Both the position numbers and the translations under genes were made by a program. Below the pieces are notes generated by a model that worked only from the letters and a program-made list of their open reading frames with translations, searched no databases and was not told the DNA's origin. Below, one piece after another: positions 8,963-18,449 of a stretch of DNA of 64,000 nt. The stretch is from Catenulispora rubra (GTDB taxonomy: Bacteria > Actinomycetota > Actinomycetes > Streptomycetales > Catenulisporaceae): the NCBI RefSeq assembly GCF_015356825.1, contig NZ_JAACYW010000005.1:1-64000 (forward strand), given 5' to 3'. How positions within the stretch are numbered: the stretch's first letter is position 1; each line of letters opens with the position of its first letter.

Positions 8963-10432
8963 TCAGCCGCCGATGCCGGCGAACACGTCCCGCACGGCCT
9001 GGTAGACGCCCAGCACCGCGCACGCCAGCGGCACCAGCGCGATGATCGCCGCAAGGTCGACGAAGTCCGCGACGCGGCCCGCGCGCGGCGAGGGCCGGCG
9101 CCGGCTGTACACCAGGCCGGACGCGAAGACCAGCGCCGCCGCCACGGCCACAGCGGCGAACTGCCACATCCGCCCGGTCTGGTCATGGGTCGACCCCGCC
9201 ATCGCCAGCAGCACCACGGCCAACCCGGCGCCCCCGGCCGCCACCAGCGGGATCCGCTGGACCGGGCTCGGGAAGAACCGGCCACGCAACAGCAGGGCGA
9301 CACATCCGGCGGCGCACAGCACGCGAGCCGCCGGGCCGGCGTCGACCAGCACGATCATGGCGGCGAGGCTGACGGCCGCCGCCGCGAGCAGCAGGCCCGA
9401 CAGCAGATCGGTGGACCGCACGACAGCGGCGAAGACGTCCGAGCGAGCCGGCAGCGGCCGGTCCGCGAGAATCGCCTCCGGCCGGTCGGGAAGCTCGGGC
9501 ATCGGCAGCCGGCCCAACCAGGCGGCGGCCGGCGGGTACCCCGGCAGCAGTCCGATCGCCAGGGCGAGGACGGTCGCGGCGGCGCCGGCCGGAGACACCC
9601 CGGCCGCCGCCGACGCGGCACCCCCGGCGGCGAACAGGCCGCCGGCCGCGCCGGCGGTGAACATCCGTGTCCCGGCGGCGACACCGACGAACCCGACGAC
9701 GCTGAACAACACCATGACGCTCGATCCCAGCAGCAGATCGTGGGCAGTCAGCGGCGGGAACGTGATGAAGCCCTTCCCGGTTCTCTCGGACGCGGGAGCG
9801 CCCAGCGCCAACCCGCCGCCGAACGCGTACGGCAGTCCGCAGGCCGCCAGCACCGCCCCCGCGCCGGCGTCCCCGGACGAGCGCGACACCAGGACCCCGG
9901 TCAGTTCCGTGGCCAGCGCCACGGCCAACGCCACCGCGCCGGGGGTGCGCCACGCCGGCCCGGACCGGGCGAGCAGGACCGCGCCCAGCATCAGCAGCAC
10001 CACGGTCACGGCCAACGCGCACAGCCGGGTGGCGGCGCCGTCCCAGGACCTCGCGACCCGGCGGGCGTCGGCGGCGATGAGGTCCACCACGTCGTCGTAG
10101 GCGGGCTCGGGCCAGTCCACGCGGCGCGGCACGAGATACAGGACCTCGCCGTCCCGGACCTCCTGCATGGTCAGGGTCCTGTTGTCGTCCAGGAGCGTCC
10201 CGGGGCCGCGCCGGAGTGCCCAGCCGCCGTGCGCCTCCCCGGCGTCCGCCGGCTCCCCTCCCGCGTGCCGCAGCAGGTGCGGCAACAGTTCGCCCACGGT
10301 CACGTCGCCGGGCACCGCCACGTCGACGCGCCGACCGCCGGCGCCCCGGGCCGCGGGAGCCGACGCGGCCGACGCCGCGGACCCGGTCGCCACAGTGACC
10401 CTCGTCAGGCCCAGTCCGGTCGCGGCCACCAC
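8963..10432 (-). CDS. eccD: T7SS core channel protein EccD
   Basis: About 489 residues. An N-terminal ubiquitin-like (YukD-type) domain (about 1-100, with RRVDVAVPGDVTVGELLPHL and TLLDDNRTL) is followed by about eleven membrane helices, the normal EccD architecture. EccD is the main membrane component of the T7SS complex. I place the start at GTG 10432 because GGGAGG lies eight bases upstream on the coding strand; GTG 10477 is an in-frame alternative with a poor ribosome site. Longer open frame to the right is antisense to eccC. It is divergent from eccC and followed by eccB. Confidence 0.9.
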   Translation of the reverse strand: MVAATGLGLTRVTVATGSAASAASAPAARGAGGRRVDVAVPGDVTVGELLPHLLRHAGGEPADAGEAHGGWALRRGPGTLLDDNRTLTMQEVRDGEVLYLVPRRVDWPEPAYDDVVDLIAADARRVARSWDGAATRLCALAVTVVLLMLGAVLLARSGPAWRTPGAVALAVALATELTGVLVSRSSGDAGAGAVLAACGLPYAFGGGLALGAPASERTGKGFITFPPLTAHDLLLGSSVMVLFSVVGFVGVAAGTRMFTAGAAGGLFAAGGAASAAAGVSPAGAAATVLALAIGLLPGYPPAAAWLGRLPMPELPDRPEAILADRPLPARSDVFAAVVRSTDLLSGLLLAAAAVSLAAMIVLVDAGPAARVLCAAGCVALLLRGRFFPSPVQRIPLVAAGGAGLAVVLLAMAGSTHDQTGRMWQFAAVAVAAALVFASGLVYSRRRPSPRAGRVADFVDLAAIIALVPLACAVLGVYQAVRDVFAGIGG

Positions 10433-10515
10433 CGCCACCACCTCCCGCTCGCGGCCGACGGCCGCTGTCGCGGTCACCGTAACACCGCGCGGACCAGCTC
10501 CGAACGGCCCCGCGG

Positions 10516-10564
10516 TGTCCTGTTTTCTCAGGACCTGCAGCGGGGTGCCGGCGCGGATTAGCGT
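10516..10564 (+). promoter_or_regulatory. Predicted eccC promoter with GTCCTG-N6-CAGGAC palindrome
   Basis: TGTCCTGT begins at 10516 and lies in a perfect 6-bp inverted repeat, GTCCTG then six bases then CAGGAC (10517-10534). A -10-like TTAGCGT lies at 10558-10564, 43 bases from the motif start and 34 bases before the eccC start. The same TGTCCTGT element with matching spacing occurs at 18450 and 23525. It probably marks an activator or repressor site common to the T7SS units. The regulator is not identified. Confidence 0.5.
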
Positions 10565-10597
10565 GAGAATCCTGATCTGGCACGGAGGTGGCCGACC

Positions 10598-13500
10598 TTG
10601 TCCCTGGTCGTCGTGAAACGCCCGCCGCGCCGGCCGGCGCCGCTGCTGCCGACCGGCGAGATCCTGCTGGAGGCGCCGCCGGAGCTGCCCGACGCGGCCG
10701 GCAAGAGCTGGGCCCGGTTGCTCAGCATGCTGCCGATGGCCGCCGGTACCGCGGCGATGGGCCTGATGATGAGCCAGGGCCGCGGCGGCCCGATCACCTA
10801 TGTCGCGGGAAGCATGTACGGGATCTCCACACTCGGCATGATGGCGACGATGGTGGCCGGGAACAGCGGTCCGGGCAAGCGGGAGCTGATCGAGGCCCGC
10901 CGGCAGTACATGCGCCGGCTGTCCGCGCAGCGCTCCCAGGCCCGCGACGTCATCCGGCGGCAACGCGAGGCGGTGCACTACCGGCACCCGGACCCCGCAT
11001 CGCTGTGGTCGACGGTGAACAGCGGCCGGCTGTGGGAACGCCGGCGGGGCGACGCCGACTTCGCCGTGGTCCGGCTGGGCCTGGGGCCGCAGGAGCTGGC
11101 GACGCCGCTGATCCCGCCGCAGACCCGGCCGGTCGACGAGCTGGAGCCGTTGTGTGCCAAGGCTCTGCGCACGTTCGTCGCCTCCTACTCGGCCGTCCGG
11201 GAGCTGCCAGTGGCGGTGGCGCTCCGTGACTTCTCCCACGTCTATCTGCGCGGCCCCGAGGCCTACCGCCGCGGCCTGGCCCGGGCGGTGCTGGCGCAGC
11301 TGGGCGCCTTCCACGCCCCCGACGATCTGCTGGTCGCGGTCTGCGTGTCCGACGAGCGGCGCGCGGACTGGGAGTGGGCCAAGTGGCTGCCGCACGCGCT
11401 GCACGCCGCCAAGTCCGACGCCGTGGGGCAGGTGCGGCTGTTCACGCCGTCGGTGACGGCGCTGGAGGCGATGCTCGACGACGTGCTCGCCGGACGCGGC
11501 AGGTTCCGGCCGGCCGGCTCGCCGGCGGCGGGTCCGGGCGCCTCCCCGCACCTGGTGGTGGTCGTCGACGGCGGCGGGACCGAAGGCTCGGATCACCTGC
11601 TGGCCGACGGCGGCCTCGACGGCGTCACCCTGGTGGATCTCTCGACCCCGCCGCCGCGGCTGCTCGACGGGACATCGGTGATCCTGGATCAGGACCCTGC
11701 CGGCGCTCTGGTGGCGACCACGGCCGAGGGGCGCACGGACCTCGGCCGCGCGGACACGCTCGACGGCGGGGCCGCCGAGGTCCTCGCCCGCCAGCTGGCC
11801 CCGCTGCGGCTGTCCGCCTCCTCGGCCGCCGACGGGCCCGCGCTCGGCGCGGACCTGGGCCTGGGGCAGCTGCTGGGCCTGGCCGACCCCTACGGTTTCG
11901 ACCTCGCGGCGCTGCGCGCCGTCCGGCCCGCCCGGGACCGGCTGCGCGTGCCGATCGGGGTGGGCCCGGACGGCCGGCCGCTGGAGCTGGACCTCAAGGA
12001 GTCGGCGCAGGACGGGATGGGCCCGCACGGCCTGCTGGTCGGCGCCACCGGCTCCGGCAAGAGCGAGCTGCTGCGCACGCTGGTCCTGGCGCTGGCGGTG
12101 ACGCACAGCCCGGAGATCCTCAACTTCGTCCTCGTCGACTTCAAGGGCGGCGCGACCTTCGCCGCCCTGGACCGGCTCCCGCACACCAGCGCCGTCATCA
12201 CCAACCTCGCCGACGAGCTGTCGCTGGTGGACCGGATGCTCGGCGCCATCTCCGGCGAGTTGGTCCGGCGGCAGGAGCTGCTGCGTGACGCCGGCAACCA
12301 CGCCTCGCAGCGCGACTACGAACGAGCCCGGGCGGCAGGCGTGCCGCTGGAGCCGCTGCCGAGCCTGCTGATCATCTGCGACGAGTTCAGCGAGCTGCTC
12401 ACCGCGCGCCCGGACTTCATCGACATGTTCGTCCAGATCGGCCGGGTCGGACGCTCGCTCGGCGTGCACCTGCTGCTGGCATCCCAGCGGCTGGAGGAAG
12501 GGCGCCTGCGAGGACTGGAGACGCACCTGTCGTATCGGCTGGGGCTGCGGACCTTCTCCTCGATGGAAAGCCGCGCGGTACTGGGGGTTCCCGACGCCTA
12601 CGAGCTGCCGCGCGCCCCCGGGCACGGGTTCCTGAAGGTCGGGACCGACACGCTGACCCGGTTCAAGGCCGCCTATGTCTCGGGCGTGCACCGCAGTGGC
12701 GGCGGACCGGCGGGCGCGCAGCTCGGGGAAGCTCCCGACCTCGTCCTGCCCTACGGCACCCACTATGTGCTCGCGACACAGGACCGGCTCGCCCCGCAAG
12801 CGCCTCAAGCCCCTGATGACGACGGCGAGGAGGCGGTCCGCGGCGACACCCTGATGGACGTCCTCGTCAAGCGCCTGGAAGGCCAGGGGCCCGCGGCACA
12901 CCAGGTGTGGCTGCCGCCTCTGGACGAGCCGCCGACCCTGGACGGGCTGCTGCCGCCGGTCCTGGTCCCGGACCGCGGGCTGACCGTCGGCGACCGGTCG
13001 GCGCACGGCGCCCTGCGGGCGGTGACCGGACTCGTGGACCGGCCGTTCGAGCAGCGGCGCGACACCATGACGCTGGACCTGGCCGGGGCCGCGGGCAACG
13101 TGCTGCTGGCCGGCGCGCAGCAGAGCGGCAAGAGCACGTTCATACGAACCCTGATAGCAAGCCTGGCGCTGACCCACACTCCCGGCGAGTTCCAGGCCTA
13201 CTGTCTCGATTTCGGCGGCGGCGCGCTGCGCTCGCTGGCGGGCCTGCCGCATGTCGGCGGGGTCCATACCCGGCGTGCGGGCGACGCGGTCCGGCGGACC
13301 GTCGCCGAGGTCCACGGCCTGCTGCAGCAGCGGGAGTCGCAGTTCGCCGAGCACGGGGTGGACGGGATCGCCGCCTATCGGCGCGCCCGGCGCTCGGGGC
13401 AGTTCACCGACGATCCGTTCGGCGACGTGTTCCTGGTGGTGGACGGCTGGGCCACGCTGCGCTCGGAGTTCGAGGACCTCGAACCGCTCGTGGTGGAGCT

Positions 13501-14656
13501 GGCGGCGCGCGGCCTCGGGCTCGGCGTCCACGTGGTCGCGGCGTGCGGACGCTGGCTGGACATCCGTCCGCAGCACCGCGACCTGTTCGGGACCAAGGTC
13601 GAGCTGCGGCTCGGCGAGCCCGCGGACTCGATCCTCAACCGCCGGGCCGCGGTCAACGTGCCGGAGCTGAGCCCGGGCCACGGGCTGACTCCGGAGGGGC
13701 TGCACTTCCTGACCGCGCTGCCCCGGCTCGACGGCCGGCAGGACGCCGCCGACCTCGCCGACGGCATGGCCGCTCTGGTCGCGCGCGTGCGGGAGGGCTG
13801 GGACGGGGATCGGGCGCCGGCGGTGCGGTTGCTCCCGGATGTGCTGCCCTACGAAGCGTTGGCGGTACCGGTGGCCGCTTCTCAGGATCCTGCGCTGGGC
13901 AACGCCAACGCCAGCGGCAGCGGTAGCGGCAGCGGCAGCGGCAGCGGCACAGTGCGGCGCGGGCGGCTGCCGGTCGGCATCGCCGAGCTCGACCTGCAGC
14001 CGGTGCACCTCGACTTCGACGCCGATCCGCACGCGCTGCTGTTCGGCGACGTCGAGTGCGGCAAGAGCTCGTTCCTGCGCGCTCTGGCGCGCAGCATCAC
14101 GCAGGCGTACACCCCCGAGCAGGCGCGCGTGATCCTGGTCGACCAGCGGCGCAGCCTGCTGGGCTGCATCGACACCCCGCACCTGGCGGGGTACGGGTCC
14201 TCGGCGCAGGTGACGGCCGGGCTGGTCTCGGACGTCGTGACCGTGCTCAGGGAGAGGCTGCCCGGACCGGACGTCACCGCCGAGCAACTGCGCACCCGCA
14301 GCTGGTGGAAGGGATCCGAGGTCTACGTGCTCGTCGACGACTACGACCTGGTCGCGGGAGCCGCGTCCAACCCGCTGGCGCCGCTCGTGGAATTCCTGGC
14401 GCAGGGACGCGATCTGGGACTGCACCTGGTCCTGACGCGACGGATCGGCGGCGCGAGCCGAGCCATGTACGACCCGGTGATCGCGCGGATCAGGGAGCTG
14501 GCAGCCCCGGGGATCATGATGTCCGGTCCCCGGGAAGAGGGAGCGCTGTTCGGGAACCTGAAGCCCCAGCCGCTGCCACCGGGGCGGGCATGGATGGTCA
14601 CGCGCCGGGACGGCGCGCGGCTGGTACAGCTCGCGTGGTGCCCGCCGGCGCAGTGA
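10598..14656 (+). CDS. eccC: T7SS motor ATPase EccC, three FtsK/SpoIIIE domains
   Basis: A single-chain EccC of 1352 residues (not split into EccCa and EccCb). Two N-terminal membrane helices (about 45-90) are followed by a DUF domain and three FtsK-type ATPase domains. Walker A motifs are GATGSGKS (about 482), GAQQSGKS (about 838) and GDVECGKS (about 1149). Walker B is IICDEFSE in the first domain, but VVDGW and LVDDY in the second and third lack the usual Glu. It drives substrate export. The TTG start at 10598 is supported by GGAGGTG at 10584-10590. A GSGSGS linker precedes domain three. The 3' end overlaps the convergent gene by 59 bases. Confidence 0.95.
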   Translation: MSLVVVKRPPRRPAPLLPTGEILLEAPPELPDAAGKSWARLLSMLPMAAGTAAMGLMMSQGRGGPITYVAGSMYGISTLGMMATMVAGNSGPGKRELIEARRQYMRRLSAQRSQARDVIRRQREAVHYRHPDPASLWSTVNSGRLWERRRGDADFAVVRLGLGPQELATPLIPPQTRPVDELEPLCAKALRTFVASYSAVRELPVAVALRDFSHVYLRGPEAYRRGLARAVLAQLGAFHAPDDLLVAVCVSDERRADWEWAKWLPHALHAAKSDAVGQVRLFTPSVTALEAMLDDVLAGRGRFRPAGSPAAGPGASPHLVVVVDGGGTEGSDHLLADGGLDGVTLVDLSTPPPRLLDGTSVILDQDPAGALVATTAEGRTDLGRADTLDGGAAEVLARQLAPLRLSASSAADGPALGADLGLGQLLGLADPYGFDLAALRAVRPARDRLRVPIGVGPDGRPLELDLKESAQDGMGPHGLLVGATGSGKSELLRTLVLALAVTHSPEILNFVLVDFKGGATFAALDRLPHTSAVITNLADELSLVDRMLGAISGELVRRQELLRDAGNHASQRDYERARAAGVPLEPLPSLLIICDEFSELLTARPDFIDMFVQIGRVGRSLGVHLLLASQRLEEGRLRGLETHLSYRLGLRTFSSMESRAVLGVPDAYELPRAPGHGFLKVGTDTLTRFKAAYVSGVHRSGGGPAGAQLGEAPDLVLPYGTHYVLATQDRLAPQAPQAPDDDGEEAVRGDTLMDVLVKRLEGQGPAAHQVWLPPLDEPPTLDGLLPPVLVPDRGLTVGDRSAHGALRAVTGLVDRPFEQRRDTMTLDLAGAAGNVLLAGAQQSGKSTFIRTLIASLALTHTPGEFQAYCLDFGGGALRSLAGLPHVGGVHTRRAGDAVRRTVAEVHGLLQQRESQFAEHGVDGIAAYRRARRSGQFTDDPFGDVFLVVDGWATLRSEFEDLEPLVVELAARGLGLGVHVVAACGRWLDIRPQHRDLFGTKVELRLGEPADSILNRRAAVNVPELSPGHGLTPEGLHFLTALPRLDGRQDAADLADGMAALVARVREGWDGDRAPAVRLLPDVLPYEALAVPVAASQDPALGNANASGSGSGSGSGSGTVRRGRLPVGIAELDLQPVHLDFDADPHALLFGDVECGKSSFLRALARSITQAYTPEQARVILVDQRRSLLGCIDTPHLAGYGSSAQVTAGLVSDVVTVLRERLPGPDVTAEQLRTRSWWKGSEVYVLVDDYDLVAGAASNPLAPLVEFLAQGRDLGLHLVLTRRIGGASRAMYDPVIARIRELAAPGIMMSGPREEGALFGNLKPQPLPPGRAWMVTRRDGARLVQLAWCPPAQ
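13913..13948 (+). repeat. (AGCGGN)6 microsatellite encoding a Ser-Gly linker in EccC
   Basis: Six consecutive Ser-Gly codon pairs (five identical AGCGGC units and one AGCGGT) encode residues 1106-1117 between ATPase domains two and three. In-frame six-base units would let the linker change length by slippage without a frameshift. Confidence 0.9.
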
Positions 14657-15560
14657 CCGGGGCGCCGAAGGCCTTCCGCTCGACGGCGGTCGGCGTGAGG
14701 TGGACGCGGCGGCTTTCACCTCCCTGGACCAGGACGAGGGTCCCGTCGCGTTCGGGGCACTCGAGGAGCAGGAAGCGGCAGTCGGCGGCCAGCTCGCGGG
14801 CGTTGTCGGACAGGGTGCTGAGGACGATGAGCCAGGTCTGCCACATCTGCGACGTCTGCGACGGCCACGGTTGCGGGACCGCGGCCGGAGCCGTGTCGCC
14901 CAGGTCGCAGACCACGAGCGCCGGCTGATCGGCCGTGCCGAACGCGGTCACCGGACGACCTTGCGGCAGCACCACGACGCGGTCCTGCTCGCCGGTCGCG
15001 GCGTACCCGAATCCGTGCCACGCCGGCGGGTCCGCTGCCGTGATCACGGCAGCGGCGCCCAGCGCCAGGGTGCGCAGAACGACGATCTGCGCCAGGCGGC
15101 GGCTCCCGACGACAGCGACGCGCGCCGGGTCCGCGGTGAGCATGGGAACCGCGACGGGATGGCCGGCGCCGTCGCGGCCGAGGATCAGACCGCTGTGCAG
15201 CGGGGGCGGCCGCAGGCTGGACCGATCATCGCCCAGCTCGCTGAGCTCTGCTGCGTCGACCGAGCTCCGCATGCGCATGGTGTGCCAGCCGACGCGCAGA
15301 CGGGGCGGACGCGCACCGCGGGGCCGGTCGTCTTCGGGCGCTCCGATCCGGCGGTCGTTCGACGGCGGACCGGCGCCGGGGCCCGGTGCTAAGGGAGCGG
15401 CGGCGGTGGATGCGCAGTGCGTCGCGGCGGCGGCAGGGGATGCGGTCGCGGCGAGGCTTGTCGTCGCGGCCAGCTTTGTCGGGGCCTCGGCGGTGAGGAC
15501 CGCGGGCTCTATGTCCGGAACCGAGTCGAGCGCGGCCGAATTCGGCGTCGGGACAGTCAT
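14598..15560 (-). CDS. Uncharacterised T7SS-locus protein downstream of eccE
   Basis: A 320-residue protein that I do not recognise by family. The first 90 residues are low-complexity, Ala/Pro/Thr-rich. From about residue 105 it looks like a nucleotide-binding-type alpha/beta fold without a P-loop: LILGRDGAGHPVAVPML, ARVAVVGSRRLAQIVVLRTL, ALVVCDLGD, CRFLLLECPERDGTLVLV. The ATG at 15560 overlaps the eccE stop (ATGA), so the two are translated together and it likely works with EccE or EccC. Its last 59 bases are antisense to the 3' end of eccC. It may be a degenerate FtsK-like accessory domain, but that is a guess from strand pattern only. Confidence 0.75.
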   Translation of the reverse strand: MTVPTPNSAALDSVPDIEPAVLTAEAPTKLAATTSLAATASPAAAATHCASTAAAPLAPGPGAGPPSNDRRIGAPEDDRPRGARPPRLRVGWHTMRMRSSVDAAELSELGDDRSSLRPPPLHSGLILGRDGAGHPVAVPMLTADPARVAVVGSRRLAQIVVLRTLALGAAAVITAADPPAWHGFGYAATGEQDRVVVLPQGRPVTAFGTADQPALVVCDLGDTAPAAVPQPWPSQTSQMWQTWLIVLSTLSDNARELAADCRFLLLECPERDGTLVLVQGGESRRVHLTPTAVERKAFGAPVTAPAGTTRAVPAARRPGA

Positions 15561-16765
15561 CGCGGACCTCCTCCAGTCGGTAGGGACGCGTAAGTCGCGG
15601 GCACCTGCTCGCCGTCGAGCGCGACCAGCTCGGCGCCCATGGAGCGGGCGACCGCTTCGAGGTCTGCTGAGGCGTTCGCCAGGTCTCCCGGCTTGGTCGC
15701 GATGCGGATCAGGCAGCGGACGTCGACGCTGTCGCTGCTCGCCGGATCGGCGGTGATCGTGAGGGCGAGTCTCGTCAGAACGGCGGGCGTGCAGGCCAAG
15801 TCGTCCAGAAGGCCCGTGATGCCCGAGGAATTCGGCCAGTCGCGGAGCCAGAAGGTGCGATGTGCCAGGCCACGGGCTCCGGCACCGTTCGAAACGCGTC
15901 CGGGATGCCAGGCGTCCCACTGTTCGTGGGGTGCCGCGCCATCTGCTGAATCCGTTGCCGGCTCAGACATACCAGCGGAGTATGACAAAGCCCTGACCAT
16001 ACCCTCGGCGTCCAGGACCGTCGCCTTCGAACCGTACCGGCTCGCCGCGCGCGCGAGGCGGCGTGCCAGTCCGGCGAGGATCGCCGGAGCCTGGTCGGCC
16101 TGCCGCACTCCGGCCCCGGCGAGGCCTGCGACATCGACCCGAACCGCGAGCCACTGCGACCGTTCGGCGGGAACCGTCCCCACCAGCCGGGTCAGTTCGC
16201 GGTAGGAGACGGCCGCAGCGCAGTCCGGGTCGAGATTCGGGGCCGGCACAGGCACGGTGTGCGTCACCAGTTGCACCGCGGCTCCGGGGAGGCCGCTGTC
16301 GCGGAGTACCGCAACCAAATCAGGGAACAGACGGTCGCGGGCGTCGGCAGCGCCCGGATCCGGATCCACACCGATCTGTTCTGAGCCGCTGAAGGCCGCG
16401 ACCGCGAACCATCCGTCACCGTCGCAGGCCACGCCCACGTCGGTCTGACCGTTCTCGACCGATCCGACCGTGAGCCCGGGTGCGAGCGCCCTGAGCGCTG
16501 TGAGCCGGGGGTCCGGATGCGAACCGGGCCGAGCGGCGCCCCGCCGCCGGAACCCGCGCACCACCGCACGGTGCTCGACCCACCAGCGTCCGTCGCGGCG
16601 TGCCACCGTCATCGCGACGAGCAGCAGTGCGACGCCGACGGCGGACCGGGTCCGCCCGGAGGCCGCCAGGCCGCCGGCGATCGCCGCCTCGCAGACCGCC
16701 AGACGCAGGAAGGACGAGGTGCTGAAGAAGCCGGGCCGGCGCTTGGGAATCGGCCGGTCGGACAT
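15557..16765 (-). CDS. eccE: T7SS core component EccE
   Basis: A 402-residue EccE-type protein. Two N-terminal membrane helices (about 12-55; SFLRLAVCEAAIAGGLAASG and the segment after it) are followed by an extracytoplasmic or cytoplasmic alpha/beta domain, with GQTDVGVACDGDGWFAVAAF and LAVRVDVAGLAGAG, as in EccE proteins. EccE sits at the periphery of the ESX membrane complex. It lies between the kinase-like gene (TGATG overlap) and the unnamed protein (ATGA overlap), so the three form one translationally coupled operon facing eccC. Confidence 0.82.
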   Translation of the reverse strand: MSDRPIPKRRPGFFSTSSFLRLAVCEAAIAGGLAASGRTRSAVGVALLLVAMTVARRDGRWWVEHRAVVRGFRRRGAARPGSHPDPRLTALRALAPGLTVGSVENGQTDVGVACDGDGWFAVAAFSGSEQIGVDPDPGAADARDRLFPDLVAVLRDSGLPGAAVQLVTHTVPVPAPNLDPDCAAAVSYRELTRLVGTVPAERSQWLAVRVDVAGLAGAGVRQADQAPAILAGLARRLARAASRYGSKATVLDAEGMVRALSYSAGMSEPATDSADGAAPHEQWDAWHPGRVSNGAGARGLAHRTFWLRDWPNSSGITGLLDDLACTPAVLTRLALTITADPASSDSVDVRCLIRIATKPGDLANASADLEAVARSMGAELVALDGEQVPATYASLPTGGGPR

Positions 16766-18399
16766 CAGTGCCCGCCCGCCCCGCCGGCCGCCGCAACCGC
16801 GCCGCGCACGCAGGCCGGCGTCGACCACACCTCGGTCGGCGGGGTCGAGGCGTCGCCGAAGCGCAGCAGCAGGCCGATCTGGAAGCAATAGCCGGCGGCC
16901 GGGTCGAGGCCGGTCGCCGCGTAGGCGCGAGTGGCGCCGGGCAGCGGCACCGGGGCCGGCACCGGGTTCGACGACGACTGGTGTCCCGAGGCCGGCGCCA
17001 CCTGGACCAGCACGGGATACAGCTCCGAGCCCGGCGGCAGCGTCCAGCGCAGGTTCACGGTCGTGCCGGCATCGAGCACGACGACCCCGGCCGGGGCTGC
17101 GACGGACGGCGGCGCGGTCTGGGCTGGTGCGCCTGCCGCGACCTGGCCGCCGGGCGCGGCGGACGTGGCAGACGTCGAGGAAGTGTTCGGTGCGGGATGG
17201 GAGCCAGGACCCGCCGATCGGCTGAACAACAACGGCGCCCCCACCGCTGCCACCGCGACCGCGCTTGCTCCCACGGCTGTCGGCCAGCGCCACCGACCAC
17301 CGGTCCGTGCGGCGCCGCGGCCCGGCACGGCGCCGATTGCCGGGTCGGGAGCAGCCGAACCCACGAGTCCTGCCACCGTCTCGGCGCCGCCGAGTGACTC
17401 TGGCTCGTGTGCCGCCCCGGCCACGGCCGCCGTCTGCGGTTCCGGCAGCATCCACACCGGCCGGCCTGCGTCGACGGTGCCGCCGGGCACCGGCCCGGTG
17501 ACGTCCAGGCCCAGCTCCGCCTGTACCGACCGCAGTGCGGCGGCCACCAGATGAGCGTCCTGGTACCGCTCCCCCGGCTCCCCGGCCATGGCGCGCGCCA
17601 CCACCGCCGCCAGCGCCGGCGGCACGTCGGCGCGTACCAGCAGCGGCGGTTCCTCGTTCAGCATCCGCAGCAGCAGGCTCGCGACGCCGCCGTTCGGCCG
17701 ATACGGCGGCCGCGCCGCGAGAAGCTGGAACAGCGTCGAGCCCAGCGAATAGACGTCCGCCGCGACACTCGGCGGCCGCCCCTGCAGCCATTCCGGCGCG
17801 CAGTGCACCGGAGCCTCGATCTGCGTGGGAGCCGGCGCCAACGCCGGGATCGCGAAGTCCGCCAGAGCGATGTCGCCAGCCGCCACCCGCATGATGTTCT
17901 GGGGCTTGACGCCCTGATGCAGGAAACCGAGTGCATGCGCCGAACCCAACGCTTCAGCTGCCAGGACGCCGATGTGAAGGACGTCCGTGAGCGGCAACGG
18001 CCCAGCGGTCTGCAGGAGGTCCGAGAGCGATCCGTCCTCGAAGTACTCCCGCGCCGTATAGGGCTGTCCGCGGTCGGTCACTCCCGCGTCGACCAGTGCG
18101 GCGACATTCGCGCACTGCGCCAGCCGCCCCAGAGCCTCCGCTTCCCGAAGGAACCGTCGTGCCACGGCTGCGGAGGCAGGCGCCTCCGCCACTCTCAGCG
18201 CGACCCGAAGCCCCAGGCGTTCGCTGTACGCGCTGAACAAGGTTCCGGTCACACTGCTCCGGACCGGCCCAAGGTCGTGGTAGCCGGTCGGTGCCTCGTC
18301 GCCGGGGGTCGGCGCGATGGCCGCACGCCGGGTGCCAAGCCTTTGCGTCATGGGAGTCCTCACCGAGCCGCGCCGGAACGCCTGCCGCTCCGCTTCCAC
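16765..18399 (-). CDS. Membrane pseudokinase (Hanks-type fold) with extracellular FN3-like domain
   Basis: A 544-residue protein: cytoplasmic Ser/Thr kinase-like domain (about 40-300), one membrane helix (373-393) and an extracellular beta domain (about 425-530) similar to FN3. The kinase fold is clear (APEW near 201, DVYSLGSTLF near 215), but key residues are gone. There is no Gly-rich loop, Arg 69 replaces the ATP-binding Lys (VALRVA), the catalytic loop reads HQGVKPQN with Gly 163 for Asp, and DFG is DFA (181-183). It is probably a pseudokinase that senses or scaffolds. GTG 18399 (AAGGGG ahead) and ATG 18351 (GAGG six bases upstream) are both credible starts. It is coupled to eccE. Confidence 0.85.
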   Translation of the reverse strand: MEAERQAFRRGSVRTPMTQRLGTRRAAIAPTPGDEAPTGYHDLGPVRSSVTGTLFSAYSERLGLRVALRVAEAPASAAVARRFLREAEALGRLAQCANVAALVDAGVTDRGQPYTAREYFEDGSLSDLLQTAGPLPLTDVLHIGVLAAEALGSAHALGFLHQGVKPQNIMRVAAGDIALADFAIPALAPAPTQIEAPVHCAPEWLQGRPPSVAADVYSLGSTLFQLLAARPPYRPNGGVASLLLRMLNEEPPLLVRADVPPALAAVVARAMAGEPGERYQDAHLVAAALRSVQAELGLDVTGPVPGGTVDAGRPVWMLPEPQTAAVAGAAHEPESLGGAETVAGLVGSAAPDPAIGAVPGRGAARTGGRWRWPTAVGASAVAVAAVGAPLLFSRSAGPGSHPAPNTSSTSATSAAPGGQVAAGAPAQTAPPSVAAPAGVVVLDAGTTVNLRWTLPPGSELYPVLVQVAPASGHQSSSNPVPAPVPLPGATRAYAATGLDPAAGYCFQIGLLLRFGDASTPPTEVWSTPACVRGAVAAAGGAGGH

Positions 18400-18449
18400 G
18401 GTGCCCCTTCTACGGTAGGCGCGCGAACGACGTCGTGAACGCTCGCGGT

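Noticed and set aside
8963..14719. A 1918-residue open frame on the - strand across eccC
   Set aside because: Only its last 489 residues are EccD. The rest is Arg/Gly/Gln-rich antisense of eccC, a common effect of high GC in third positions.
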